Shown one piece after another: positions 30,228-38,405 of a stretch of DNA of 64,000 bases; the stretch's first letter is position 1; every line of letters begins with the position of its first letter. The notes below the pieces were generated by a model. That model worked only from the letters and a program-made list of their open reading frames with translations, was not told the origin of the DNA and made no database searches. A program made the translations under genes and the position numbers. The stretch is from Virgisporangium aurantiacum (GTDB taxonomy: Bacteria; Actinomycetota; Actinomycetes; Mycobacteriales; Micromonosporaceae), in NCBI RefSeq assembly GCF_016863635.1, contig NZ_BOPG01000061.1, forward strand, positions 62,001 to 126,000, in the 5' to 3' direction.

Positions 30228-31438
30228 TGACCGACGCGGTGGAGCAGGCGTACCGGGAGCACTGGGCACGCCTGCTCGCCCTCCTCGTCACCCGGCTGCG
30301 GCGCTTCGACCTCGCCGAGGAGAGCCTCCAGGACGCGTACGTCGCCGCCGCCCGCACCTGGCCGGACCAGGGCGTCCCGGCGAACCCGGCCGGCTGGCTG
30401 ATGACGGCCGCCCGCCGCCGCGCCCTCGACCTGCTGCGCCGCGAGGACTCCGACCGCCGCCGGCTGCCGCTGCTCGTCACCGACGAGGTCCCGGTGGAAC
30501 CGTCGATGGAACTGGAGGATCCCGACGGCATCACCGACGAGCGCCTGCGCCTGCTCTTCGCCTGCTGCCACCCCGCGCTGCCGGCCGACGCCCGGGCGGC
30601 GCTGATGCTGCGGTTCGGCGCCGGCCTGACGACCGCCGAGATCGCCCGCCTGTTCCTGGTGCAGGAGCCGACCATGGCCGCCCGCCTGACCCGCGCCAAG
30701 ACCAAGATCGCGCAGGCCGGCATCCCGCTTCGCCAGCCGACCGCCGCCGACCTGCCGGCCCGCCTCGACGTGCTGCTGGCCGTGGTGTACCTGCTGTTCA
30801 GCGAGGGGTACCGGGCAACCACCGGTACCGATCTGCACCGGCCGCGGCTGGCCGCGGAGGCGATCCGCCTCGGCTACCTGCTCGGTGAGCTGCTGCCGGC
30901 GCACGGCGAGACCGTCGCGTTGCTCGCGCTGATGATCCTGCAGAACGCGCGGCGGGACGCCCGCACCGACGCTCACGGCCGGCTCGTGCGCCTGGGTGAC
31001 CAGGACCGCGTCCGCTGGCACCACGACGAGATCGCCCGCGGTCTCGGCCTGCTCGACGCGCTCGGAAACGGGGCGCCGACGGGCGAGTACCACCTGCAGG
31101 CCCTGATCGCCGCCGAACACGTGCGCCCGGACGGCCCGGACTGGCACCGCGTCGCCCTGCTCTACGCGGACCTGGAACGCCGCACCGGTTCACCGGTGGT
31201 GCGGCTGAACCGCGCGGTGGCCGTCACCGAGGCCGGGTCGCCCGAGGCGGCCCTGACCCTCCTCGACGGCCTCGACGCCGCACTGCCCCGCAATCACCTC
31301 GTGCCGGCGACGCGGGCCGAGGTCCTCCTCCGGATCGGCAGTCGCGACGAAGCGGCGGCCGAGTTCGACAAGGCGCTCGCCCTGGTCCGCACCGGAACCG
31401 AACGCGAGCACCTCGAACGCCGCCGCGCCGGCCTCTGA
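30227..31438 (+). CDS. ECF42-type RNA polymerase sigma factor with C-terminal TPR/SnoaL-like extension
   Basis: 403 residues from ATG 30227. Sigma region 2 (VTRLRRFDLAEESLQDAYVAA, quoted in part) and region 4 (LTTAEIARLFLVQEPTMAARLTR, quoted in part) occupy the first ~180 residues. The long C-terminal half (DLHRPRLAAEAIRLG..., HLQALIAAEH, RLNRAVAV) is the DUF6596/TPR-like extension that marks ECF42. This group has no anti-sigma factor and is found beside DGPF proteins, as here. The trigger is unknown. Confidence 0.9.
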   Translation: MTDAVEQAYREHWARLLALLVTRLRRFDLAEESLQDAYVAAARTWPDQGVPANPAGWLMTAARRRALDLLRREDSDRRRLPLLVTDEVPVEPSMELEDPDGITDERLRLLFACCHPALPADARAALMLRFGAGLTTAEIARLFLVQEPTMAARLTRAKTKIAQAGIPLRQPTAADLPARLDVLLAVVYLLFSEGYRATTGTDLHRPRLAAEAIRLGYLLGELLPAHGETVALLALMILQNARRDARTDAHGRLVRLGDQDRVRWHHDEIARGLGLLDALGNGAPTGEYHLQALIAAEHVRPDGPDWHRVALLYADLERRTGSPVVRLNRAVAVTEAGSPEAALTLLDGLDAALPRNHLVPATRAEVLLRIGSRDEAAAEFDKALALVRTGTEREHLERRRAGL

Positions 31439-31439
31439 C

Positions 31440-32195
31440 TCAGTTCTGCGGGCGCAGGCGTAGTCCGTGCATTCCGCCGTCGACCGACAGCACGGTGCCC
31501 GTGGTGGCGCTGGCGAGCGGGCTGGCCAGGTAGCCGATCGCGGCGGCGACCTCGTCGGCCGAGACCATGCGGCCGGTCGGCTGGCGGGCGTTGAGCGCGG
31601 CCAGTTCCGCGTCGGGGTCGTCGGCCTGCGCGAGCAGCCGCCGGATCCACGGGGTGTCGGCGGTTCCCGGGTTCACGCAGCAGACCCGGATCCCCTCCCG
31701 CACGTGGTCGGCCGCCATCGCCGCCGTCAGCGACTGCACCGCGCCCTTGCTGGCGCTGTACAGGGCGCGGTCGGGCAGGCCGGTGTGCGCCGCGATCGAG
31801 CACGTGTTGACGATCGCCGCGTGCTCCGACCGGCGCAGGTGCGGCAGCGCCGCCCGGCTGACCCGGGCCATGCCGACCACGTTGACGTCGAGCACCCGGT
31901 GCCACTCCTCGTCGGAGTTGTCCTCGACCGTGCCGACGGCTCCGATCCCGGCGTTGTTGACCAGGATGTCCAACTGGCCGAGCCGCTCGACGGCTTCGGC
32001 CACGCCGGCGCGCACGGTCGCGTCGTCGGTGACGTCGGCGACGATCCCGATGAGCGGCTCGGGCAGGCCGTCGATGTTCAGGTCGAGACAGGCGACCCGC
32101 GCACCGCGCGCGCTGAGGAACGTCGCGGTGGCCAGGCCGATACCGGACGCCCCACCGGTGACGATCGCGGCCAGCCCGTCGAATTCCCCGGTCAT
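31440..32195 (-). CDS. SDR oxidoreductase, L-fucose/L-rhamnose-type sugar-acid dehydrogenase
   Basis: 251 residues from ATG 32195. It is a classical SDR: TGGASGIG cofactor loop, NNAG, catalytic S in NTCSIAAHTG and YSASK. The late segment VNPGTADTPWIRRLL and the ending VDGGMHGLRLRP resemble dehydrogenases acting on 2-keto-3-deoxy-L-fuconate in actinomycete fucose clusters. Its start overlaps the FAH-family stop by one base (TGATG), the same pairing as in that pathway. Substrate assignment is inferred from resemblance and neighbour. Confidence 0.85.
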   Translation of the reverse strand: MTGEFDGLAAIVTGGASGIGLATATFLSARGARVACLDLNIDGLPEPLIGIVADVTDDATVRAGVAEAVERLGQLDILVNNAGIGAVGTVEDNSDEEWHRVLDVNVVGMARVSRAALPHLRRSEHAAIVNTCSIAAHTGLPDRALYSASKGAVQSLTAAMAADHVREGIRVCCVNPGTADTPWIRRLLAQADDPDAELAALNARQPTGRMVSADEVAAAIGYLASPLASATTGTVLSVDGGMHGLRLRPQN

Positions 32196-33037
32196 CAAGC
32201 GGCTCCGAACGTCTGGCGCTGCCGGCCGAGGCCGTCGATCTCCAGTTCCACCACGTCGCCGGCGCGCAGGTACGGCTTGGGCTCCGGCTGCCCGAGGGCG
32301 ACGCCGGACGGCGTACCGGTGTTGATCAGGTCGCCCGGGTACAGCGTCATGAACCGGCTGAGGTACCGCACGATCTCGCCGACGCCGAACACCATGTCGG
32401 CGGTGGACCCGTTCTGCTTCCGCTCGCCGTTGACCCACAGCCGCAGGCCCAGCGCCTGCGGGTCGGGCACCTCGTCGGCGGTGACCAGCCACGGGCCGAG
32501 CGGGTTGAACGTCTCGCAGTTCTTGCCCTTGTCCCACTGGCCGCCGCGCTCGAGCTGGAACTCCCGCTCGCTGACGTCGTGCGACAGCACGTAGCCGGCC
32601 ACGTGCGCGAGCCCCTCCTCGACCGAGTCGAGGTAGCGCGCGGTGCGGCCGATCACCACACCGAGCTCGACCTCCCAGTCGGTCTTCGTGCTGTCGCGCG
32701 GGACGAGCACCGTGTCGTCGGGCCCGACGATCGTGTCGGGGGCCTTCATGAACAGCACCGGCTCGGTCGGCGTCGGCTGGCCGGTCTCGGCGGCGTGCTC
32801 GTGATAGTTCATGCCGATGCAGACGATCTTTCCGGGACGGTTCAGCGGCGGACCGTACCGGCCACCCGCGTCGACGACCGGCAGATCGCCGAGGGCGGGA
32901 CCGTTCCCCGCGGCGACCGCCGCGACGAACTCCGGATCGATGTCGGCGGTGACGGACGACAGGTCGACCAGGCGGCCGTCGTCGAGGACCGCGACCGGAC
33001 GCTCGGCACCCGGCAGACCCACACGTGCAAGCTTCAC
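32195..33037 (-). CDS. Fumarylacetoacetate hydrolase-family protein (2,4-diketo-3-deoxy-fuconate hydrolase type)
   Basis: 280 residues from GTG 33037, chosen because GGTAGGG lies 8 nt upstream; a longer frame exists without support. The FAH metal site is visible in KTDWEVELGVVIG and the preceding CIGMNYHEHA, with HDVSEREFQLERGGQWDKGK and NTGTPSGV further on. The family cleaves C-C bonds of diketo acids or hydrates ketoenoates. Pairing with the SDR suggests the last step of a non-phosphorylative L-fucose or L-rhamnose route that yields pyruvate and lactate. Confidence 0.85.
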   Translation of the reverse strand: MKLARVGLPGAERPVAVLDDGRLVDLSSVTADIDPEFVAAVAAGNGPALGDLPVVDAGGRYGPPLNRPGKIVCIGMNYHEHAAETGQPTPTEPVLFMKAPDTIVGPDDTVLVPRDSTKTDWEVELGVVIGRTARYLDSVEEGLAHVAGYVLSHDVSEREFQLERGGQWDKGKNCETFNPLGPWLVTADEVPDPQALGLRLWVNGERKQNGSTADMVFGVGEIVRYLSRFMTLYPGDLINTGTPSGVALGQPEPKPYLRAGDVVELEIDGLGRQRQTFGAA

Positions 33038-33047
33038 GTTGAGCACC

Positions 33048-33287
33048 CTACCTGCGATCTTGGACCCGTCGCGCCCGCAGGGCCCGGACCCCGAGCACCC
33101 CCACGGTCGTCCCGATGACGAGCGACGCACCGATCAGCAATGCGTGCACCCACAGGAACGAGGTCGGTGTGTCCCCCGACCAGGCCCGGTCGTCGTTCCA
33201 GATCGCCAGCCCGAACCGGGGCCAGATCACCCACGTCCACACCCCGACGCCGACCAGGAAGAACGCCCACCCACGGCTCAGCACCAT
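33048..33287 (-). CDS. SCO4848-family small membrane protein
   Basis: 79 residues from ATG 33287. Two membrane helices flank a loop, with the family pattern VLSRGWAFFLVGVGVWTWVIW (quoted in part) and FLWVHALLIGASLVIGT. The family is widespread in actinomycetes and has no known function. Its stop overlaps the ribosome site of the FAH gene, so the two are probably co-transcribed. Confidence 0.83.
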   Translation of the reverse strand: MVLSRGWAFFLVGVGVWTWVIWPRFGLAIWNDDRAWSGDTPTSFLWVHALLIGASLVIGTTVGVLGVRALRARRVQDRR

Positions 33288-33351
33288 GTGCCCTACCGTA
33301 TGCGCCGAGGCCACCGGCTACGGCTGCGAGGGTGCTGCCGGGACGAACGCG

Positions 33352-33891
33352 TCAGCCGGCCCTGGCCACGGCCGCGACCAGCGAAACGAGCGCGGCGGCC
33401 AGGAGCACGGTGCCGGCCGGCGCGCCGGTGGCGGCGCTGACCGGGATCGACCACCGCCCCGCCACCGGAACCGCCGCGATCGCGATCACGGTGACCGCCG
33501 CGGCCACCACGTGCACCAACGGGTACTCGAGCAGCACCGCGACCGGGAACAGGTGCAGGCCGACGATCAGCGCGACCCACGGCGGGATGAGCTCGGACCG
33601 TTTTAACACCGCGAGGAGCACCGCGCCGAGCGCGGCCAGGCCGAACTCGATGCCGACGACGATGCCGAACGCCCTGCTGGTGTCCTCGTCGAAGGCGGTG
33701 GTCTCCGACCAGAGCCGCCACGTGAGGAGGCCACCGACGGCGGCAATGACCATCGACCCGATCGACCCGGTCAGGAGGAGCGGACCCCATCCCGCCGGCG
33801 GGTCGTCCTGTGCCCAGCCGAACCAGGCCGCGGCGAAGAAGCCGAAGATCGCCGCCGTCGCGGCGGTGTCGCGGACGTAATCCGTGATCAT
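33352..33891 (-). CDS. Small multi-helix membrane protein
   Basis: 179 residues from ATG 33891 with GGAGG upstream. About five membrane helices, the first after a short MITDYVRDTAATAAIFGFF, the second with GPLLLTGSIGSMVIAAVGG. No motif or family recognised. It lies between MarR and SCO4848-type genes on the same strand. Confidence 0.7.
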   Translation of the reverse strand: MITDYVRDTAATAAIFGFFAAAWFGWAQDDPPAGWGPLLLTGSIGSMVIAAVGGLLTWRLWSETTAFDEDTSRAFGIVVGIEFGLAALGAVLLAVLKRSELIPPWVALIVGLHLFPVAVLLEYPLVHVVAAAVTVIAIAAVPVAGRWSIPVSAATGAPAGTVLLAAALVSLVAAVARAG

Positions 33892-33950
33892 CGGTCCTCC
33901 GGCCGTAGGTGCGGCCAGCGTATCGAAGACGGTCGTGATCGGAGTCCCGG

Positions 33951-34430
33951 TCAGCCGGGGAGCAGGCCGGTGTCGGTGATGCGGTCGCGCATCGAGCGGC
34001 GCTCCAGCGCGTCGAACACCTCGGCGACGAGCGCGCTCAGCGGCATGGACAGCTCGGCCTCCAGTGCCGTCGCGGCCGTCGCGGTGGCGGTCCACTCGGC
34101 GTCGAGCGTGGGGAGCAGGCGTTCGGCCTCGGCGGTCAGGGCGACGATGCGGTGCCGGGCGTCGCTGCCGGGGGTGAGCGTCACCAGGTCCTGGCGGGCC
34201 ATCTGGGCGACGGTCTGGCTCGCGGCCGAGTGGGTGACGCCGATCGCCGTCGCCAGGTCGCGGATCGACTGCGGCCCGGTCGCGGCGATCGTGCGGATGT
34301 AGGCCACGTACCGGGGACGGATGTGGGCGAGCCCGAGGTCGGCGTAGATCGAGCCGAGGTCGCGGTCGAACACGTCGAGGAGGTGCTGGAGGCGGGTCCC
34401 CAGAAATTCGGGACCGGGGCGAGATGTCAC
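33951..34430 (-). CDS. MarR-family transcriptional regulator
   Basis: 159 residues from GTG 34430. The MarR winged helix is clear: GPQSIRDLATAIGVTHSAASQ, then QTVAQMARQDLVTL and the wing DARHRIVALT. The GTG follows a TATATT-type -10 element by 8 nt, consistent with a leaderless transcript. Divergent from the proline-iminopeptidase-like gene, with an operator-like repeat between them. Confidence 0.87.
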   Translation of the reverse strand: MTSRPGPEFLGTRLQHLLDVFDRDLGSIYADLGLAHIRPRYVAYIRTIAATGPQSIRDLATAIGVTHSAASQTVAQMARQDLVTLTPGSDARHRIVALTAEAERLLPTLDAEWTATATAATALEAELSMPLSALVAEVFDALERRSMRDRITDTGLLPG

Positions 34431-34450
34431 AGTGCTAATATAACAGCGCT
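34431..34450. promoter_or_regulatory. MarR operator candidate
   Basis: AGTGCT (34431-34436) and AGCGCT (34445-34450) form an inverted repeat with one mismatch around AATATAAC, directly abutting the MarR start and 27 bp before the peptidase start. The AT-rich centre doubles as a -10 element of the regulator. Confidence 0.5.
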
Positions 34451-34476
34451 TATACATCCGACCTGGAGGCGCCCCG

Positions 34477-35418
34477 ATGGAACCCGACGCACAGGGCCTG
34501 CTCGACGTCGGCGACGGCAACCTCGTCTTCTGGGAGGCCGGCGGAAGTCCGCACGGCAAGCCGGCGCTGATCGTGCACGGCGGCCCCGGCAGCCCGTCCG
34601 ACGGCCTCGGCCGGTACTTCGACCCGGCGCGGTACCGCGTGGTCAACTTCCACCAGCGCGGCTGCGGGAAGAGCCGGCCGAGCGCGCTCGACCCGGCCAC
34701 CGACATGCGGTCCAACACCACCGCGCACCTCATCGCCGACATGGAGCGGCTGCGCGAACACCTCGGCATCGAGACGTGGCTGCTGTTCGGCGGCTCCTGG
34801 GGGTCCACGCTGATCCTGGCCTACGCGGAGCGGTACCCGCACCGGGTCTCGGAGATCGTGCTGATCGGCGTCACCACGTCGCGCCCGGCCGAGGGCGAGT
34901 GGCTGTACCAGGGCGTCGGCAGGTTCCTCCCGGCCGAGTGGGAAAGCTTCCGGGACGGTGTGCCGCCCGCCGATCGCACCGACCTGCCCGCCATCCTGCG
35001 CGGGTACGCGACGCTGATGGCCGACCCCGATCCCGAGGTGCGCCGGCGGGCCGCCGTCACCTGGGTCACGTGGGAGGACGCGGTGATCGGCCACGAGTCG
35101 AACGGCAAGCCCGACAGCTACAGCGACCAGCCGCTCGACGACCTCCTGACGATGGTGCGCATCTGCGCCCACTACTTCTCGAACAACGTGTTCCTCGACG
35201 GCGACATCATCCTGCGCGAGGCGCACAAGCTGGCCGGCATTCCCGCGGTCCTGATCCACGGCCGCCTCGACCTGAGCTCCCCGCTCGACACCGCCTGGCA
35301 GCTCACGAAGGTGTGGCCCGCGGCCGACCTGGTGGTCGTCGACGACGCCGGCCACACCGGCAGCGCCGCCATGAGCGACGCGATCCGCGCGGCCGTCGAC
35401 CGGTTCAGCCGAGCGTAA
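34477..35418 (+). CDS. pip: Proline iminopeptidase-like alpha/beta hydrolase (S33)
   Basis: 313 residues with TGGAGG upstream. The S33 signature set is complete: oxyanion HGGPGSP (34-40), the family box FHQRGCGKSRP, nucleophile elbow GGSWGS (Ser107), the acid in IHGRLDLSSP and the His in DDAGHTGS. It should remove N-terminal proline from peptides in the cytoplasm. Divergent from a MarR regulator, which probably controls it. Its 3' end overlaps the convergent DinB-like gene by 14 bp. Confidence 0.92.
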   Translation: MEPDAQGLLDVGDGNLVFWEAGGSPHGKPALIVHGGPGSPSDGLGRYFDPARYRVVNFHQRGCGKSRPSALDPATDMRSNTTAHLIADMERLREHLGIETWLLFGGSWGSTLILAYAERYPHRVSEIVLIGVTTSRPAEGEWLYQGVGRFLPAEWESFRDGVPPADRTDLPAILRGYATLMADPDPEVRRRAAVTWVTWEDAVIGHESNGKPDSYSDQPLDDLLTMVRICAHYFSNNVFLDGDIILREAHKLAGIPAVLIHGRLDLSSPLDTAWQLTKVWPAADLVVVDDAGHTGSAAMSDAIRAAVDRFSRA

Positions 35419-36055
35419 GGGGACGCACCGGCGCGACGTCGTCCGCGGACCGGCCGGTCGCCGCGCGCAGGAGTCGGGCGTGGTCCCAGCCGGTGGTACG
35501 GACCACCTCCGTCCACTGTGGACCGAACAGCAACCGGAACACGACCGCCGCCGCCGGCCCGGTGAGCCAGGACCCGGCGGAGACCGCGTCGGCGAGGTCG
35601 AGGCCGTGCACGGCCACCTCGACCACGCGGGTCACCAGGAAATCGGGCAGCGTCATGGCGTCGCCGTGGCGGGTACGCACGAGCCGGCCTTCGGGAGCGC
35701 CGGAGGCGGCCGCCAGCGTCTGCCGGCACACCGTCGCCAGGTCGGCGGCCGCCTCGGCGGGGCCGGCCAGGGCGTCCGATTGTGCGGCCGCGACGCGCGC
35801 GGCGTCCACCTCGGGGTCGAACCGGTGATCGGGCCGGAAGTAGCCGGCGGCATCGACCTCGGCGGCGCCGGGCGCCGGCAGGGCGAGCATCTCCGGAACG
35901 CGGGCGAACCCGGTGCGCACGTGCGACACGAGATCGCCGCAGGTCCACGGCGCGCACCGGGTCGGTCTAGACCAGTCCACTGTGGACAGTGCGGCCACGC
36001 CCGCGGTGAACGCCGCACCCTCGTCCGCCAATGCATTGAAGATCAACGGGTCCAT
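35405..36055 (-). CDS. Maleylpyruvate isomerase-family (TIGR03083, DinB-like) protein
   Basis: 216 residues from ATG 36055. The mycothiol-dependent maleylpyruvate isomerase N-terminal fold is indicated by TVDWSRPTRCAPWTCGDLVSHV (quoted in part) and VVEVAVHGLDLADAV; H-H-D of the metal site are recognisable. Most relatives have unknown thiol-transfer roles rather than aromatic degradation. Single gene with upstream region shared with the CebR-box promoter facing away. Confidence 0.83.
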   Translation of the reverse strand: MDPLIFNALADEGAAFTAGVAALSTVDWSRPTRCAPWTCGDLVSHVRTGFARVPEMLALPAPGAAEVDAAGYFRPDHRFDPEVDAARVAAAQSDALAGPAEAAADLATVCRQTLAAASGAPEGRLVRTRHGDAMTLPDFLVTRVVEVAVHGLDLADAVSAGSWLTGPAAAVVFRLLFGPQWTEVVRTTGWDHARLLRAATGRSADDVAPVRPLTLG

Positions 36056-36128
36056 GGTCGACAGCGTACGTCCGACGGCGTGTCGGTAACGACTCGCCGA
36101 CGACCGTGTGTCCGAACCCGAACCGATG

Positions 36129-36157
36129 TTGACACCTCCCCGTAACACGGGCAGAAT
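36129..36157 (+). promoter_or_regulatory. Near-consensus sigma-70-type promoter
   Basis: TTGACA (36129-36134), a 17-bp spacer and CAGAAT (36152-36157). Transcription would start inside the operators that follow at 36162-36189. This is the best housekeeping-type promoter I noticed in the window. Confidence 0.7.
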
Positions 36158-36161
36158 CCCT

Positions 36162-36189
36162 TGGGAGCGCTCCCATGGGAGCGCTCCCG
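36162..36189. promoter_or_regulatory. Two abutting CebR/CelR-type operators
   Basis: TGGGAGCGCTCCCA (36162-36175) is the exact 14-bp operator known for the cellobiose-responsive LacI-family repressors CebR (Streptomyces) and CelR (Thermobifida). A second copy with one change follows at once (36176-36189, TGGGAGCGCTCCCG). Both lie just after the -10 box and 19 bp before the ATG at 36209, an ideal repression site. Confidence 0.85.
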
Positions 36190-36208
36190 CCGCCGGAGGT
36201 AGCCACCC

Positions 36209-36967
36209 ATGTCTCTGGATCAACTTGCCCTGGATCACAGCGTCCTGCCGCCTACCTGGACGCCGCCCGCCGCACCGGTCCGGGAACTGGTCTGGACCAT
36301 GGACCGCGCCACCCACGACAGCGTCGCATCGGTGCACGGGTTCACGTTCCGCCTGACCGGCGACGTGAATCCGATCGCTTTGGCGGCCGCACTCACCGAC
36401 GTTCTCGAGCGGCACGACGCCCTGCGGTTGACCACGGTGATGGTCAACCGCAGGCGTCGACAGCAGGTGGAGCCGGTGGGTGCCCCGTTGGACCTGATCG
36501 ACCTGCGGGGGGTGGATTCCGCCCAGCGGCTCGACCGCGCCCGGGCGGTGCTGGCGACGGTGCTCGAACGGCCGTTCAACCTGGCCCGGCCGCCGTTCCT
36601 CCGCGCGGTGCTGCTGCGGCTGGCCGAGCGCGAACGGATGCTGGGCCTGAGCATGCACCACGTCCTCTGCGACGGGACGTCGACGGGCCGCCTGCTCGAC
36701 GACCTGTTCGAGGCGTACCGGGCGGCCACCGCCGCGACACAGGTGCGCCTGCGGTTCCCCGACTACGAACACCGCGTGCCGTGCGACCGGCACCGGATCG
36801 TAGGCGGAGGTGCGGCGAACCTACCGACGACCCGGGTCGGCCGGATGGATCAGCGCGGGGAGGCGCCCCGTCCGGCAGGCACGACTCCGGGATCGGGACA
36901 GGACGGCGGCCCGTCAGGGCCGCCGTCCTGCTCACGAAACGGACGGATCACCGCAGTCGCTTCTTGA
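36209..36967 (+). pseudogene. Truncated NRPS-type condensation domain protein
   Basis: ATG with GGAGG upstream. The first ~190 residues are the N-terminal half of a condensation domain: FRLTGDVNPIALAAALTDV (with DVLERHDALR following), PFNLARPPFLRAVLLRLAE, and the active-site HHVLCDG at 150-156 (HHxxxDG). A full domain needs ~430-450 residues. After FPDYEHRV (about codon 190, base 36780) similarity stops and the frame runs on through the terminator at 36899 into the 3' end of the opposing ligase gene. It therefore looks like a 5' gene fragment left by deletion, although its promoter and start signals are intact. Acyltransfer activity is unlikely. Confidence 0.7.
36899..36930. terminator. Bidirectional terminator hairpin
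   Basis: A perfect 14-bp stem (36899-36912 with 36917-36930) around a GTCA loop lies between the truncated condensation gene and the convergent acyl-CoA ligase gene, 18 bp past the latter's stop. Confidence 0.85.
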
Positions 36968-38405
36968 GGACCTTGCCGGATCCGGTGCGCGGCAACGAGT
37001 CCACGAACACCACCGACTTCGGCACCTTGTACTTCGCGATGCGTCCGGCGAGGAAGTCGAGCAGTTCCGCCGGGTCGGCCGGCGAGGCGAGCACCACGAA
37101 CGCCCGCCCGACCTCGCCCCACTTCTCGTCGGGCACGCCGACCACCGCGCACTCGGCCACCGCCGGGTGCGCGTAGAGCGCGTCCTCGACCTCCGCCGGA
37201 TAGATGTTCTCGCCGCCCGAGATGATCAGATCCTTGACCCGGTCGCGGATGTAGGCGAAGCCCTCGTCGTCGAGCACCGCGATGTCGCCGGTGCGCAGCC
37301 ACCCGTCGGGGGAGAGGACCTCGGCGGTCGCGTCGGGCAGCCCCCAGTAGCCGGCCATCACGTTCGGCCCCTCGGTGAGGATCTCGCCGGGCTCGCCGGT
37401 GTCCACAATGGACCCGTCGGCGCGCACCACGCGCACGTCGCCGAAGAACACCGACGTGCCGGCCGAGCCCGCCTTCCGGGCGCTGTCGTCGGCGCGCAGG
37501 TACGTCACGCCGGGTGCGGCCTCCGACAACCCGTAGCCCTGCAGGAACGTCAGGCCGCGTCGTTGGTAGGTCTCGATCAGCGCGGCGGGAACGGGCGCGC
37601 CGCCGCACGACACGGAGCGCAGCGACGACAGGTCGGCCGCGTCCCAGCCCGGTGACCGGGCGAGCATCTGGTACTGCGCCGGCACGCCGAACGTGTACGT
37701 CACGCCGTACCGCTCGATCAGCTCCAGCGTGGCGGCGGGGTCGAACGCGCTCATGAGCACCGACCTGCCCCCCTTGAGGAACGTCGGCAGCACGGTCATG
37801 TTCAGCGCGGCGACGTGGAACATCGGCGCGTTCACGAGCGTCACCTCGGTGCTCGTGAGGTCGATGTCGAGCAGCAGGTTCACCGAGTTCCACGCGATGT
37901 TGGCGTGGGTGAGCATCGCGCCCTTGGGGCGTCCGGTGGTGCCGGAGGTGAACATGATCATGCAGACGTCGGTGTCGGCCACGTCGACGTCGAGCGGATC
38001 TGCGGGTGCGTCATCGAGATCGAGGCCGTCGAGGGCGAGGCGCGCGGGGACGTCGCGGAGATCGTCCACAATGGACAAAGGCGCGTGGACGAGCACAGCG
38101 GCGCCGCTGTCGGCGAGGATGTACGCGAGTTCCGGGGCGGCGAGGCGGGTGTTCAGCGGCACGAAGATCGCGCCCAGGAGGCCGGTGGCGAACAACGTCT
38201 CCAGGAACGCCGGGTGGTTCGGGCCGAGGTAGGCGACCCGGTCCCCCTTCGTCACGCCGCGCTCGGCGAGCACGTGTGCCATGGCGTTGGCGCGCGAGGA
38301 GACCTCGGCGAACGTCCACTCGCGACCGTCGTGCACCACGGCCACCCAGTGCGGCGACATCCGCGCCCGCCGGGCCGCCCACGATCCCACCCCGTGGTTA
38401 CGCAT
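36948..38405 (-). CDS. Acyl-CoA synthetase (AMP-forming, FadD-like)
   Basis: 485 residues. ANL-superfamily motifs: P-loop TSGTTGRPKGAML, YGLSEAAPG, the adenylate motif DGWLRTGDIAVLD and the C-terminal PRTGSGKVLKK with the catalytic lysine. It activates a carboxylic acid to its CoA ester via the acyl-AMP. The start overlaps the amidohydrolase stop by 8 nt, making it the last gene of the seven-gene Liv-type operon. The transporter context favours a small imported acid rather than a bulk fatty acid (inference). Confidence 0.9.
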   Translation of the reverse strand: MRNHGVGSWAARRARMSPHWVAVVHDGREWTFAEVSSRANAMAHVLAERGVTKGDRVAYLGPNHPAFLETLFATGLLGAIFVPLNTRLAAPELAYILADSGAAVLVHAPLSIVDDLRDVPARLALDGLDLDDAPADPLDVDVADTDVCMIMFTSGTTGRPKGAMLTHANIAWNSVNLLLDIDLTSTEVTLVNAPMFHVAALNMTVLPTFLKGGRSVLMSAFDPAATLELIERYGVTYTFGVPAQYQMLARSPGWDAADLSSLRSVSCGGAPVPAALIETYQRRGLTFLQGYGLSEAAPGVTYLRADDSARKAGSAGTSVFFGDVRVVRADGSIVDTGEPGEILTEGPNVMAGYWGLPDATAEVLSPDGWLRTGDIAVLDDEGFAYIRDRVKDLIISGGENIYPAEVEDALYAHPAVAECAVVGVPDEKWGEVGRAFVVLASPADPAELLDFLAGRIAKYKVPKSVVFVDSLPRTGSGKVLKKRLR

